Source of the DNA: Durusdinium trenchii
Lineage: Eukaryota > Sar > Dinophyceae > Suessiales > Symbiodiniaceae
Assembly (NCBI GenBank): GCA_963970005.1
Contig: CAXAMN010021618.1
Coordinates: 409,045-473,044, forward strand
Direction: 5' to 3'
Length of the DNA stretch: 64,000 bases
The notes beneath the pieces are model-generated. The model was not told where the DNA came from. It saw nothing but the letters and a program-made list of their open reading frames with translations, and searched no databases. This document shows positions 1-13,049 of the stretch, one piece after another. Each line of letters begins with the position of its first letter. The stretch's first letter is position 1. The position numbers and the translations under genes were made by a program.

Positions 1-533
1 ACATTAAACTTATTTTTGACGCGTTTATACTATATAAAAGGCTGGCTGTGGATTTGCAGGCACATCATTAGCCATGGTGTTCAGGATCTTCATATTATCA
101 TCCTTCAGCTTGAACCAGCACAAAACAACTATCTTTCCCCAAGGAAAAAAGACACGAAGCTGCCATTGCAGAGATCTACATGGCTCTTGAGCGGTGGCCT
201 TGCCTGTAATCAGAAAGGTCTAATCGTATAATCACAGTGGTTTCAGGTGTTACCGCAAGTTTGCCAACATCATAATGGCTGCAGTTTTCTTCTGAAGCAA
301 GTCTTTTTTAGTTTTTTTCTTGCCCTAGCTGTGTGCACATGCTGTATGGCAGCTGGAAATGCATTGAAAGTATTGGTTCCTGAGAACTCAGGCAGCAAGC
401 AGAAATGGTCAAGGCCTCAGACTTTGGGCACTGCAAAGAGTTTGCATACAAGGCCATGTCAGAAGCTTGACGGCCAAAGCTGGCAGGTTCAAATAGCCAA
501 CAACACTGTGAATTAACTCATGCCTTTTGGAAC
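1..533. other. left edge, no gene recognised
   Basis: Short open frames only. A stretch around 380-455 could encode an exon beginning LRQQAEMVKASDFG, but nothing supports its ends. No RNA gene or repeat family was recognised. Confidence 0.3.
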
Positions 534-915
534 ATGCACATATTGCCTCCGAAGATCCCGCAAGCCATCGTTGTGGCCTCTCGAATCAAGGCGAGCCTGG
601 AAAGGAGTGAGGAACTCTTGCAGCAGCGAGAGCAGTTGGCTGCAGCACGTTGGAATCTTGGGTGCAGTTGGCCAGTTGGCACGAGCGTTTGCTTGGATGA
701 CCCCGAGTATCCTATATACTGTACATGTTTTGAGGGACATGCACCCCCAGTGCATCCAGTGTCCACAAGGAAATACTGAGATGTCAGCTAGTTGCAAGAA
801 CATGAAAGAATCTCGAACAACCCGCAAAGCAGGAGCGGAGAAATCGATGATCTTCGACATTCTTCAAGTCTGCAGCAAGAGATTCTGGCACAACACTGGG
901 GAGGCCTGCCATGAA
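534..915 (+). CDS. possible coiled-coil exons of an unidentified gene
   Basis: Two short stretches have the composition of coiled-coil protein. At about 555-660 the frame reads SRIKASLERSEELLQQREQL and continues Ala-rich. At about 797-912 another frame reads QEHERISNNPQSRSGEIDDL followed by QQEILAQHWG. They lie in different frames, as expected for separate exons of an intron-rich gene. No catalytic motif or named domain is visible. They could be the 3' end of a gene starting left of the window, or chance frames. Confidence 0.3.
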
Positions 916-1105
916 AAGCTATCACACTGCAGAGTTGTCGAAAGACAAAATGACCAATAATGCACAGTGCTTGTTCCTTGAAGCACCTTTTGGTATCAAA
1001 ACCAACGCGTTGGAGTTCCAATGCTGTACATGCCATGAAGTCCCATGGAGTGCAGCATTTGGCTTTGAAAGGCTTAGATTCCAACAGGTGCACAAGCTTC
1101 CTGTG

Positions 1106-3245
1106 ATGGCTACTCTCCCACCGGCAGAGGTGGGCAAGTCCCTTTGGTCCTTTGTCACGAGCCAATACTTTCGCGTGATGGCCCAGTATTTAATTCATAG
1201 TGGACTAGCCAATGCCATATCATGGATCAAGCTCGGCTTTCTGTGGATTGCTGGCATCATTTGCGTGATTATTCCCATTTTTTGGCCAATTCTTTTCTTC
1301 TGGGCCTACCAGAAGTATCAGACCTACAAAAGGTCAAAGATGAAATTGCTCCCTTCATGGACAGGCCCTGGAACCCTGGAGCAAAGGGTTTTGAAGGCTA
1401 TTAACAAGAACGAGCCCCCTGTCAATGGCAAGTTCAAAAGTCGAGACGGCCTAAGCCTCCAATACTATTCTGAGGGCCGGGGCGAGAAGCACATCCTAAT
1501 TTGCAATGGTGTGAACTGCTCCTACATTCTTTGGAAGCCATTGCTGGATTCTTTGAGTGCTAGCCTGGGGAAGGACTGGAGAGAAGAGTTTACAGTGATC
1601 ACATGGGACTACCGTGGTCTCTACAAGTCTGAGGCTCCATCTGCAACTGCGAACTTTTCGGTTCGCGCACTATGTGAAGATGCCTATGATTTGTTGCAGC
1701 ACCTCAACTTGGAGAAGTGGGATGCGGTTTGTGGCTGGTCTACCGGTGTGCAATGTGCTCTTGAATATGCTGGCCTCTACCCGCAAACCTTGGACCGCAT
1801 GTTTTTGGTGAATGGTTCTCATGGCCACACCTTGCACACTGCCTTCCAACCCATGCCACAGCTATTCTTTTGGTCTGTAATGTCACGATTGCTGTCCAGT
1901 GCTATTTATTTTGTGCGATTCAGTGTGTGCACTGATGCGAAGGAATTTCAAAAGTTTAAGAGTCTTTGGGTGAAGCTCAATGAGCTTGTGTCACCCACAT
2001 TGCATAGACTGAATGGATTCCTGTTGGGCTCTGCAAGCCTTGAGTACACTATGGCATCAAACGCTTTGGACCTTACGGGGCATGGGCCTGAGCACTGCAA
2101 CAATGTGATGCGCATTTTGCAGGCTTTGGACAGCCATTCATCGGCTTACACACTCCCAGAGCTTCAAGTGCCAACCCTGGTGGTGTGTGGCCTCCTAGAT
2201 TTCATGACTCCCGCCTTCACCCAGTATGAGATTGCAGGCTGGACCGTGGGATGGGCTTGAGCCCTCATTCCGAACGCGTGGCGCATCGTGACGCGGTTGA
2301 TTCACACACGTGGCTTACGAATGTGCATGACCCTGAATTCGCAACTTGCAGATCTTCCAGGGCCAGCTGGAAGCTCACAAAACACGAGACTCACACAAGC
2401 AGCACACGCCTCAGTTCCCTTAAAGAATTGGAGGAGGCAAACAAGGCAAGCATGGAATTGGTCACAGCTAGAAACCATTTCTGGAGAAGGACGAGTAGCT
2501 GCTGAGCATCATGTTGTCCAACAGCTCAAGTGTTGATTTTTCATGTGTAGCACTGCCTGTCAAAATCGCCGTGCATGGGAGTCTGTCGCCAGCACAGCGG
2601 TAGTGCAAGGCATTGGGAATTGGTCGAGGAACCACACTCAGAAATCCTGCAAGTGAAAGTGAAAAGTTGTCTCACAAGGCTGCAAGGGTTGATCGTACCA
2701 TCGCCGAGCACCCACGTTGGATGTTTTTCACAGGGTCAGCACGTCAGTCCCGGCAGAGTTTTTTTGGACTCCAGTTTACCTCCGCGCATTCAACAAATCA
2801 CGCATTCAGACGCATTTTCTACTGAACAGTTCCAGCGGCTATTCGCAGCAAAGACTCATAACGCAAGCAAATCTAAAGATCAACACAAAAACACATGCAA
2901 TGCGTATCAATCAATGTTTTTATTTCAGTTGCATCTTTCATGTTATTTCTCGCACTTTGCGGTACTCGTTGGAATTCATGCGAGATGCTGGATAGTTGCC
3001 TCGCTCCAGGTTTGGCCCCCAAAGTGAAATTAGTGTCCATCGCGGCGGGCACGCATCACTGCATTTTGGAAGCCCCAGAGTTGGCCAGCAAGGAGGTGGC
3101 TGACTTCTTCAAGGCTGACACAAAGGCCCTGGAGAAATGGGGAGAGCAGGACCGAGTTTCTTGGCCAATTGGCTGGTATCTCTTGCACCTTTGCGAACTT
3201 GGCAAGGGATTTCTTTCTAAAGTTCTAAGTTCTATATATATATAA
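1106..3245 (+). CDS. alpha/beta hydrolase with N-terminal membrane anchor (two exons)
   Basis: An alpha/beta-hydrolase fold protein; the substrate cannot be told. The chosen start, MATLPPAEVGK at 1106, is the first Met just ahead of the conserved part. A hydrophobic segment at residues 43-67 (WIAGIICVIIPIFWPILFFW) is a likely membrane anchor. The nucleophile elbow GWSTG puts Ser at residue 212. The acid is probably Asp365 in VVCGLLDFMTP. The catalytic His falls in a second exon that reads SIAAGTHHCILEAPE (His393/394). Exon 1 ends at 2237 and exon 2 starts at 3010: GCA G joined to GT TTG keeps the frame and reads EIAGLAPKVKLV. The intron begins GC and ends AG. The 3' end is uncertain; the exon 2 frame stops at 3243-3245 in an AT-rich run, so another splice is possible. 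Confidence 0.78.
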
Positions 3246-4205
3246 ATTTAGTCATCCACTAAAGATAGTCATGGTTGCTTTTTTCCGTCATGCACGGTGA
3301 TGCGAATTTCACCCTCAACTCAGGTAGTTCGGCGGCAGATACATCTTCCACCTGGTGAGCCATATATTTTCCATGCTTCAGAATTGAGCAGCTGAAGCCT
3401 CGTTGGCTTTATCAGATTTTGTGCGTCTGCCGACGGGGATAAACAAGCCTGCTCGAGAGTTCCTGTTCAACGACAGCAGGTTCGACATTGAACGGTGATA
3501 GTTTGAGATGTATAGATTGTATAATATAGGAATATACAATTCCATTTTAGCCATCGTTGGCCCTCTGGGTGACCCCAAACCAGGCCAAGTGGAGGCAGCT
3601 GCCCGAGATGCACAGCTTACCACGAAGCAGGAGTTTTCTGAGTTCCTGATCCAACGAGATTTGATGCCATTTGGCCTGACATATTGGTTTGGGGTCCTAA
3701 GAATCCTTGGACCCTCCTGGGCAGGGGTCCGGATATATATATATATATTGTTTGCTTAAGATTCTGAGAGCGTGGTGAGTTTTCTTGGGCTATAGGTGAC
3801 GGAAGCTGCTGTTGCTACACTCTTTTTGATGAATTGTGGATAATATACACACAATCCTTCGCATGCTTTGGCATACATTGGGGCAAGGCAAGAGTTTGGA
3901 TGTTCTCTTTGAAGTATATACTGTAATTGTCTTTTGAGGTTCAAACCTGGACTTTTTTTGAGGGGCACCAACTTCAACTACCCACCATGGGAGGGCACCG
4001 CCTCACATCACCTTTCTTCTCATCTCATTTGTTGTCATCCCAGCTCTTCCATCTTATATATTTCCTTTCGTTCGCTCCTACTGTACACGCTGTGAGCGCC
4101 GTCTCTAAGTTGGTCTCCAAGACAGACATGTTCATTTCACTAGCTTGTCCTTAAATCAGGTATATTCACTGCCGTTTGTTGTTCTGTTTGGTCTTGCACT
4201 GGCAC
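3246..4205. other. intergenic or intronic, one weak exon candidate
   Basis: No clear gene. A frame at about 3556-3708 reads VGPLGDPKPGQVEAAARDAQ then LTTKQEFSEFLIQRDLMPFG and could be an exon of the hydrolase gene's 3' part or of the next gene. Otherwise the stretch holds short TA runs (3233-3245, 3733-3750). Confidence 0.3.
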
Positions 4206-7200
4206 AACTGATGCTTGCCGTTGCTCAGGCACCACACCCTCTCCGAAGCCGAGGAGAGGCAAAAGGCGCTTCTTTGGCTCGCTCGCATCGCGGTCAATCA
4301 GAGTCAGCATGTTGTGAGCCATGTCTCACTTGGAGGCACGGCTTCTGGCTTTGGAGCTCCGTGGGAAGGCTGGAGTGACAGGCGAAGTTTCATGAATCCA
4401 AGCAGACATAATCGGACAAAGCATAACTTTTCTCCAAGAAAGCTGGATTGGTACAAAGTCACGAAGTCCGCTTTTAGACTTGAAGCCGGTTCTGGAGGTT
4501 GAGGGTTGGGTAATACAGTCAGATAGACTATTGATTCTGCTTGGTCTATTCCGTTAGTGTATGACCCGATTTCCACTGCAGCACGCGGCTCTCTTGGCCA
4601 TCAACGGAAGATGTTTTGCTATTCGTTTGTTTTTGAGCAGTCAAATCATGGAGTTTGCGTGCGCACGATTGTTTTATTTGTAATTGCATGTTTTGTCGTG
4701 TTATGCTGCAGGAGTCCATGGAGAAGATGCAGAAGGACTTGGAGCAAAAGCACTACCAACAGAGCGAACAGATGGCGCTAGACCACCAAAGTGAAATCGT
4801 TCCTCGGCTCACTGATTTTTAACTACCTAGATACGGTGTAATCAAGTTCAGTGTGCCCAGAAATGTATACTGTATACAGTAATATACAGTGTATATATAG
4901 GTCATTCCATACTCCGTGCAGCTGTCTTCGAAGGAATGGATAGGAAGGGGAGACATGCGCAGCAGTCGTCACTGTCTGGTGAAGGGTCAAATAGTTGGTT
5001 TGACGCTGATGCCTGACTGCTTCTGCTGCCTGCATCGTTCATTTGGCAGGTGAAGTTCGAGGCAGCACTGGAAGCCGGACAGATCAAACATCAAATTACA
5101 GTCGAGACTTGGGCAGCCTGATGAATTCCGAAAGCATCATGTAGCATCCTGCCAAGTTGAAAGAACCCTCGCGAATCAGGTGCGTAGGGGGCTGCCTTTT
5201 GAAGGCGTTGTGAATGGCTACAAAACATTGCGGAACTAGGGGTTGTGAGCGGCGATCCCTTAACAAACTCCTTCATACAGCTTGTTTTTCAGCCTACACT
5301 TGCTTGCGGGATTGTCACCAGCCAACCCCTAAAAAGATTACAGATCACTTTTGAAGGATGAATGAAGGTCTTTGGGGCCTTTTCCTTAGGGGTCGCTGTT
5401 GCTCAGGAGAAGTATACCAACATGCTCGAAGCAGTGAGACAAAAGCACGACAACGCGGCCGAGATTCTCCGGAGAGAAATGGCAACTCTCCACGAAAATC
5501 ATTTAATCAAAATGATTTGGGCATACCCAGGTGTCTGAAGAATTGTTTGATCTGGAATTGTCCTGCCGGTTTTGGGTGGGGTTTGTGGTTAAGGTCTCAC
5601 GACACGCTTGAAAGGGTGATTTCCGCATTAGTGTTGAGAGCGAAGGTTTTTCTCGTACAATCAAGAGTTGCTCAAAGGAGAGCTGCCCAGAGCGGCACCA
5701 TCTGACGATGGGTCGGTGAGGGTTTCCTTTGGACTTTGACGCCTTTCTGTGCCAGTGTTTGTGCTTATTTAGAGTTGTGCTTAGTTGGTGGAGGCAATTT
5801 GCCTTGCAAATTGAACTGGATGAACAGGTGAATTTGACAAACGCACCAATCCTGAGGAAGAGAAACACATCACTGCGTTGGCCGATGTGGACCATCAGCC
5901 GCTCCGGCACAGTCTATTGTCCGACGATGACATGACCCAGCTTGATCGGGTGGAAAGCTGTTCATGAGTCAAAAAACTGGCTGCACAAGCGCTGGGAAAA
6001 GGTTCTTGGACAGCTCAGTCCACCCAATATACAGAGCAGTGTTTGCTAGTTATTGCATTTTGCAACAACTGATGCTCAAAAAGCTGTGCTCAACGGTATG
6101 CACCACTCTTTGGGCTTCTCAGGTACAGTACCACAATGGCAAAATGCGAAGCGGCAAAGGAATCAGCAGAAGTACGTTTGCAGCTTGCAGAAGAACGGCC
6201 CCATGGCTGTCAGACAAGAACGGCCCCCTCCTCCGTGAATGCGAGGTTACATTTGCCGCAGCAAGACAAACCCCTTTTTTTGTTTTGCTGTTTGCTGTGC
6301 TCGCATGCAATTGACCGAAAGCAGTATGTTAGAGTGTTGATGCGTCTTGGGCTTACCACAACTCAGAAACTTAGGGAGGACATGAGAGGACAGCTGTCAG
6401 ACACCTTCTTTGCATGCAAGGTTTCAGCAAGAAATGGGCAAGAAGGACAGCATGCATCAGTTGTCCGGCCGCATGCGCAAGATACATGTATGATGTGTGC
6501 TGTTTCTGTTTCTGCTTCTCAATTGTGTATTAGACCAGAAGCCGGAGGGCCAGCATGCGCTGTGCAACATCGCATTTTGACAAACAACATGTTCTTTTTC
6601 GTTGGTTTTTGTTCTTGCCGAAGCTGAGGTTTGCGCTGGACAACATGAAGTCAGATACTTGTCACAAAGACATGCAGACAGCTGGCCGGACTGGGTTTGA
6701 CTGGCCCAACATATAAATCTACCCGATGGAGCTAGCAGTTTGAGACAGACAAATGTCAAGATGCCACTCCACTTAAGGACATGGAGGGACGCCATGCAGC
6801 GGCATTGTCATCGGCGCAGCATCAGTGGGCGCACCTTGGCAGTCAAAGCCATGAGCGCATAGGATAGCCATGAGCGCAAGACAAACCGGCTCAATCATTC
6901 AGACGGTGGAACTTTCGCGAAAATATGTTTGGACATCCCAGCTCACGCGCATGTTTCACCAGGCTGCTAGAAGCAGCAGAGAGCCGGGCTCAGGAGATGC
7001 TTGGCCGAAGCATTTAGCTGAATCCAGTGGGGCTTTGCACTTACCAAGGCCTTCAAGTATGTTTCTTGGGAGGTTGGTCGGCATTCTGCAACCATTAGCG
7101 GCACAGCTTTCAAAAACAAGTGGCTTGAAAGACCAATTCTTGCTTGAGGCAGCCATGGGTTAAACTGAAGAGTGCTGCAGAAAAAGAAACAAACTACAAT

Positions 7201-10200
7201 ATGTACACTCGTATAATTACTGATTGTATAGTGCCCGGGAGAATCTAGGAGAGCCAGTTCAAACATCAAGCAGCGCATAAGCGAACTTCAGTGTTTTGGA
7301 TGACAGCGGGCAATGCAAAAGGTGCTGAAAAATAACCTGCAACGACCGTGGATATATACTTTGCTGGGACGGTTGGAACTCCACACACACACTGGTTAGA
7401 AAGCGCTGTTCAATTCCGAGATTGGTCTAAGGAAGCACCAACTCAGTGAGGAAGCAGCGCAACGCAAGGAGGAGAACGCAGCTCAAAGGTTCGGGGCACG
7501 GAACCGTGCTACTAGGAGCAAGAACGCTACTAGGAAACTAGGGGCTCCTGGCCTTACTACTAGGAGCAAGAAGCTACTAGGAACAAAGGGCATCCCACAA
7601 GTTGCTTCGGAACCGTGGCTCCCGTCAGTGAACGAGGAACATGCAAGTCATGAAGGGATATTGTGATACCCATTGGTCCGCTTGATAGGCTGGCACGTCA
7701 ATTGGCAGCTGCAGAAGCAAAGTATCAAGTAGCGATCCAGCGCCATGAAGATGAGATCTCTGATTTGCCACTTGGAAATGCTTTCAGAGTGCTCTTCCAA
7801 CGAAGCTTCTATGGTTGTTGACTCGCAGAAGTGCGAGCTCAAGATTGGACCATACAATTTTTTGACAAAAAAAAGTATTGACTCTTTTTGCTTGGTCAAG
7901 TTGCCCACAGCAACTTGTTGCAAGCATGCCTTGAACGCAGACTGTTTGTCACGCTTGGCTTCAGGAAGTTTCAACATGATTCTATGCTCAGAAGACCCTG
8001 GCTCAGTCTCCGACTGGTGCTTCAAGATTCAAAACAGCGGCCCACCATTTAGATTCAGTCGTTATTCCACCCCTAGGCATTCTGCTTGTATTTGCACATT
8101 TAATTGCATGCAGAAGTGTTTTCAATGTTACCAAAGCCGGCAACTATTTTGCGTCGTTGAGACCTCACACCCGTTAAGCACAAAACTTTGCGTGTCGATG
8201 TTTGGTGAATTTGAGGTCGGGACTCTGCCTTGGAAGCTCTCACCGCCAAGTTGTACCTTAGCTTAGCACGTTTGTCCCCCCTTTCTATTTAAGGATAACA
8301 CTTGAGCCTTCTCAGACCTCGCATTATAAGAGCAGGATGCGAATCAAATTGTCGGTCCAGTTGTCGATTCATCTTAGGAAGCAGGCAGAAGCCAGGCATG
8401 CCAAAGCAATGGAGGTTGCAGAGGAAAAGTTTCGCAAGGCCTTCGACAGAGTCAAGCGTGTTGCAATTGAGGTGCCTTGACTGAGACGTTGCCATGTCCT
8501 TCAGCTGGCTGGGATGGTTTTGGCATGCGCAGTCAAACGCAATTAGGAAGCACGACAGCAGATTCTTGAACACCGCCGACAGTGCAAAGCTTGCCAACAG
8601 GAGGGAATTTCTGTAAAATGATGCTTTGAGTCTTTTCAGAGTTTTCGCTGAGTACAACACAGTGCAAGTTGACGCTTCCCAGGAGTCCCTCCCTCTTCCT
8701 GCGCTACCTCCGCCCTTGCCATCAGCGTGTCTTGTTTGGTGTTGGTGACGTGCGCTGCGCACAGAACAAGTTCGTCCTCACAAAAGTGACACAAATACAA
8801 AACATGCATGACGAACGGTCTAAGGCCCAAAGCAGAGCCACCGAAGCCACAGCTTACTCCTCAGAGGTTGCAAGAGGCAGCCCCTTCAGTGGACAAGATT
8901 GCATGTGCAAGTGCCAGTGCCTTTGAGAACTAGCAAGTGCCGGAGGTGACACCCCTGGATTTGCGCTACGTTGAGTCAACTCTGGAGTCATTGATGGCAC
9001 AAAGAAGCAAAACTTGGCTGTGGGCGCAGGCTTTGGAGTCACCACTTCACATTGTTTTCATGTGGATTGTTGACTCAAAGTCTCTAGCCTTTTGGACCCA
9101 AAGGTCTTCTTCACTAGGCAGTTGGCTGCCACTTCCGCTGAATATATGGTTGCTTGATGTTGGGAATTCAATTGACATCCATGTTCATCCCCTCCCCACC
9201 GCGACTTTCACAGGACCTGCAGCGAGTAGTCGACCAAGGCATTGCAGGTATTCTGGAGTTGCACCAGGAGGGGTCACGTGGCCGCCATGCCTCTGTCATG
9301 TGACCACACGAGGTTCAATTGCAGGCAGACAGGCACTTTGAACAGTCATGAGCCTTTGTAAGTTTCACGTTTAAGTTTAGCATAGTTTAGCCATATTATA
9401 TGGTTGTGTGCATCGGAGGCCATGCTTCTACTCCTTGAGCAAGCAGCACGGCACTCGCTTCTGCAGGGCCAAGAGGACACCTCAGTCGAACACGGCTAGG
9501 CTTTCAATTAATAGTTTTTGCGAGCAAAGTGAGTTATTAGGGTGTGGGGGGGGGGCAGACGTGGCCAAGTGGACGAACACCAGGAAAACGAAGGAAGTGT
9601 TTCTACCTTTTTCGTGGAGACAATGTTGTGTGAGCTGGTGATGTAGAAAATACCTGCTTCAACCCTGGAGAGAGAGAGAGAGAGAGAAAAAAAAAAGGAA
9701 AAACAACCTGAGAAGGGAGGAATGAAAGCCAGTATCAGTAGAATCAAGTATGCAGGTCCTGCTTGAAAGGTAAAAGGCAAGGGACAGTTGACAAAGTACA
9801 AGTACGAAGAGACTGCGTGTGAACAATCCCTACACCACAAAAACTGCGACCGAAGCCTGCAAGGACGTTAGCCGAACACATCACCTTAGCGGCTGTGTAG
9901 GGAACCCATTGGTGAAACAGATTGACTGGAGTGATTGCAGCCCAACCCTCCATCAGCATTCGCAGCATGCCACTAGACCATCACCGAGCCAGCCAGAAGA
10001 TAAAGGATCGGCTGATCGAGCATTAAGCTGCAATAACTCCAGTCCATGTATTTTGCGAAAGGCTGCCTCAGGTAGTTTGAGCTCAATTAAGCTTTAGATT
10101 CCGGGTTCCTCCCAAACAACCTAATTCCATTTCCTTATTGTGCCATGGCCTGGCGTGATTGGAGTCTTCTCCAGCTGTCGACTTCATGTACCTCTTTGCT

Positions 10201-12690
10201 TCATGCAACTCACCTTCTTCGTTCTTCCTCATCCTCCTACTTGTAGGATTATGAAGTGCTTTTGGGCTTGCGCTAGGTAAAACGTGAAAAACAAGCAAAA
10301 AAAAGCAAAACCAACCCAAAGGAAGAATGCAAACAAGAAAGACACTGCCCAACAAATTGCAAAACACAATCGACCCTAGGCACAAGCTCTCTCAGGTGAC
10401 AAGCACTGACCAACAGAAGAACTGGCTGTTCAATCTTGACGCGTGAAGAATCTTGGGAGCACAAAGCAATGGTAATCTTCCTCATCCTCCTACAATGCAG
10501 GAGTTTCTTCTGAGGTTCTTCCTCGTCCTCATGCTCATTCTCATGCGTCTTCCCTCTAATATTCATTGTGTGGTAGCAGAAGCGACTCTGCGCTTCTGCA
10601 CGAACGATTCAAGCGCAAAATGCCACCTGAAGAATCTCGAAGACATCCCCAAACAACGAGCCATGAAGACGGGGTTTGCAGCTGGTGCTCCCGCTGGTCT
10701 TTGGTGCTGGTCTTTCGCCACCGCGGCTGCTGCTGGTTTGCTGCTGGTCTTTTGAAGTGCAGCTTGTTTGCTGGAAGCATGCTGATGGATTGCTTCGGGA
10801 AATTGAAATGCCCTTGCAAACTTTGGCAGTGTGTTCACACACAGCCTCTTGGCACTTGTGCTTTGTCAACTGCTCCTTGCCTCTTGCCTTAGAACCAGGA
10901 CCTGCACACTTGTTTCCACTGGCTTTTCGTTCTTCCTGTCTCAGGTTCATACTCTTAGCAGAAGTTTTCAATGAGCGGATTTAGTGGATACCATACATTC
11001 CAGACATTGCATTTTGACCCGCCTTTGACATGTGTTCCTTCGTTCCAAGATGCAATGCGTAGCACAGCAAGCAGAAGGAGCGTCGATGGTAAGAACCCAA
11101 ACCAACTCAAAGCAGCCTTTGGCGGCGCTTGTTTGAGACAACGGAGACAAGCACCTGAGCCTGAGAGAATACATGTTGCTTGGGTTTGCTTGGGCTGGTC
11201 ATGACAATTCTCTCTCATTTTTGGTCACGGTGGCGGGCGCGGCCGATAACACAAAACTTCAATGGTTATATTTGTGGGAAATTGTGGGCCTCCTAACATT
11301 CCTGGCTCTAATGCCAGGACCCCCGAGCACAATCTCGCATCAGTTCGGTGAAGCAGCTGGTGACGCGTGTCACTCGAGTGAACGATGAGCTAGGAAAGCT
11401 GAGGGGCGAAGCTTGGATGACAGTGCTCAGGATCGATGATGTGGGTGGTTTTCGATTTGATGGAATGGAATTCTTATGAATTCTTCAGATTCAAGTCAAT
11501 CCCCTGTCAACTACCCTTTGAGAAGTTGCCAATCATAGAAGCTCCATGTAAGAAAATGTGACTTGAAGCAAGGTGTACTTTTTGGGTTGAGCTCCAAGAC
11601 AGCCGTCGCCTCCAATTGTCCAAGGATCGTGCTGACTTTTGGTTCCTACTGCACCAGACCGCAGAGGAAGCAGTTCAGTATTTGCGCCAGGTTAGGATCA
11701 GTTGGTGGGGGGGCAGCTCCGCAGCTCCACGCCGAAGAAGGGCAAGATGCAACAAGAATGTAAATCTTTGAAGGCATGTGAAATGAAGAGCCAAACCTGA
11801 TCTCAATATGCATTCCCTGTCTCCAGATTTCATTCCCGGGGAAGTTACGTTTGTTTGTACATGTTGTTTACTGGGAAGTTGTAAGCTGTAAGGTTCATGA
11901 ATATGATGATTATGGATGTCCCCCGCCCCCTTCCATACATTATTTCCCAGAATGAAGGGAACGATATGGAATGATAATTTTCAGGTCGAAATGTATGTGG
12001 CACACAGGGGTGGCCCTGCCAGAGAGGGTTGGAGACAAACATAAAAGAAAACAACAAATATCAAAATCCCAAATCCCCCCAAGGAGCCGCAGACCCGCAT
12101 AGACCTGCCAAAATCTTTGTAATTGTTGGTAGCATTGTACCGCATAGTGTGCATACTTTTGGCCTAGATTCTGGACCTGTCTCCCCCTATTTCAACAGTT
12201 TGTTGGATTTTTGTTGACCCTGCCCCCGCCTGTTCATACAATGGCAACAAAGGCTCAAAAAAAAGATAGGTGAGCGTGTCCCCCCGTGCATAGGCGGTGT
12301 TTCCAGAAAAACAAGGGGAACAAGAAAACCAGGGATCCGTTTTATCTCTATGTTCAACCCCCTGTTCGAGAATGCCTTTTCAAGGAAAATGTATGAACAG
12401 GTATCGTTTTGAAGGTTGCACGAAGACAGCAGGCCAATGCGCTACCAGCTCCCGGCCCGGCGGTGGTGAAGCGTTTGGATCACGAAATCGAGGACACATG
12501 AAATGGCAGGTGAAGCACAATGAAGAAGCTTCTGAAAGTGGTTTATCCAGCTGAGCTTAGGGTCTTTTGGAAACCATGTAGGGTCTTTTGGCGATGTGTT
12601 TTTCTCAACATGTGTAGGAACTATGTTCTGATCAAAAGCGCTTGGCGGAAGCGTTCAGCGATCTGGCCATGCGCCTAAAGACTGCAGGCA
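4206..12690 (+). CDS. candidate multi-exon coiled-coil protein gene, exons unresolved
   Basis: A run of short + strand stretches shares a charged, Ala/Glu/Lys/Gln-rich, coiled-coil composition and is separated by repeat-filled sequence. Clearest candidates: about 4220-4315 (HTLSEAEERQKALLWLARIA), 4711-4798 (ESMEKMQKDLEQKHYQQSEQ), 5388-5500 (VAVAQEKYTNMLEAVRQKHD then AAEILRREMATLHEN), 6137-6195 (KCEAAKESAEVRLQLAEER), 7678-7770 (LDRLARQLAAAEAKYQVAIQ then RHEDEISDL), 8380-8460 (RKQAEARHAKAMEVAEEKFR), 11342-11420 (VKQLVTRVTRVNDELGKLRG), 11652-11690 (HQTAEEAVQYLRQ) and 12617-12690 (CSDQKRLAEAFSDLAMRLKT). This is typical of a long structural or ciliary coiled-coil protein, but the family is not identifiable. 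One gene or several, start, stop and splice sites are all undetermined. Confidence 0.42.
7498..7592 (-). repeat. CTAGTAGC-family dispersed repeat, copy 1
   Basis: Several GCTACTAGGA blocks joined by AGCAAGAA and GGCTCC spacers. Read on the minus strand the right end gives GATGCCCTTTGTTCCTAGTAGC, nearly the same as the core of copies at 25.5 and 61.7 kb. It lies between coiled-coil exon candidates, presumably in an intron. Confidence 0.6.
9664..9698 (+). repeat. (GA)n(A)n microsatellite
   Basis: An uninterrupted GA run directly followed by an A run. Confidence 0.85.
9699..9830 (-). repeat. dispersed element, inverted copy
   Basis: The reverse complement of this stretch aligns along its length with 10829-10946, sharing TTGTCAACTG, GGACCTGCA.ACTTG and TCTCAGGTT in the same order with scattered substitutions and small gaps. 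The two copies face each other about 1 kb apart. No coding potential was recognised; they may be copies of a short mobile element. Confidence 0.6.
10829..10946 (+). repeat. dispersed element, direct copy
   Basis: Partner of the inverted copy at 9699-9830. The matching segment runs from GTGTTCACAC to TCTCAGGTT. Confidence 0.6.
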
Positions 12691-12928
12691 CGGGACTTAG
12701 CGGGAAGGGGAAAGCGTCATGGGGAGTTTTGGGTGTTCAGGCCTTGTTATTTATGATCCCTTTGGCTTCCTCAACCTGGATGAGCTGTTCAATCTGCACA
12801 GAACATACAAGTGTCCTGCAAGAAGTCAAGTGCACCTCTTAGGCCCAATGACCTTCACCAACCCCAAAGATGTGTGCCCTGCACAAAAGTACAGTACAGC
12901 AGTGGTATATATATTCCTTCCTCAGCGC

Positions 12929-12964
12929 GTCCCTGGGACGGCTGCGTTGTAGCCAGACGCTGCC

Positions 12965-13000
<36 letters not shown>

Positions 13001-13001
13001 A
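12929..13001 (+). repeat. (GA)n microsatellite with a conserved leader
   Basis: A GA run preceded by GTCCCTGGGACGGCTG and GCCAGACGCTG. Nearly the same leader precedes the GA run at 62013-62092, so the repeat is a small dispersed unit rather than simple slippage. Confidence 0.65.
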
Positions 13002-13049
13002 GGCAATCTATGCATCAGGACATATGTTTGGGGCCGATCGTACCTGTGA

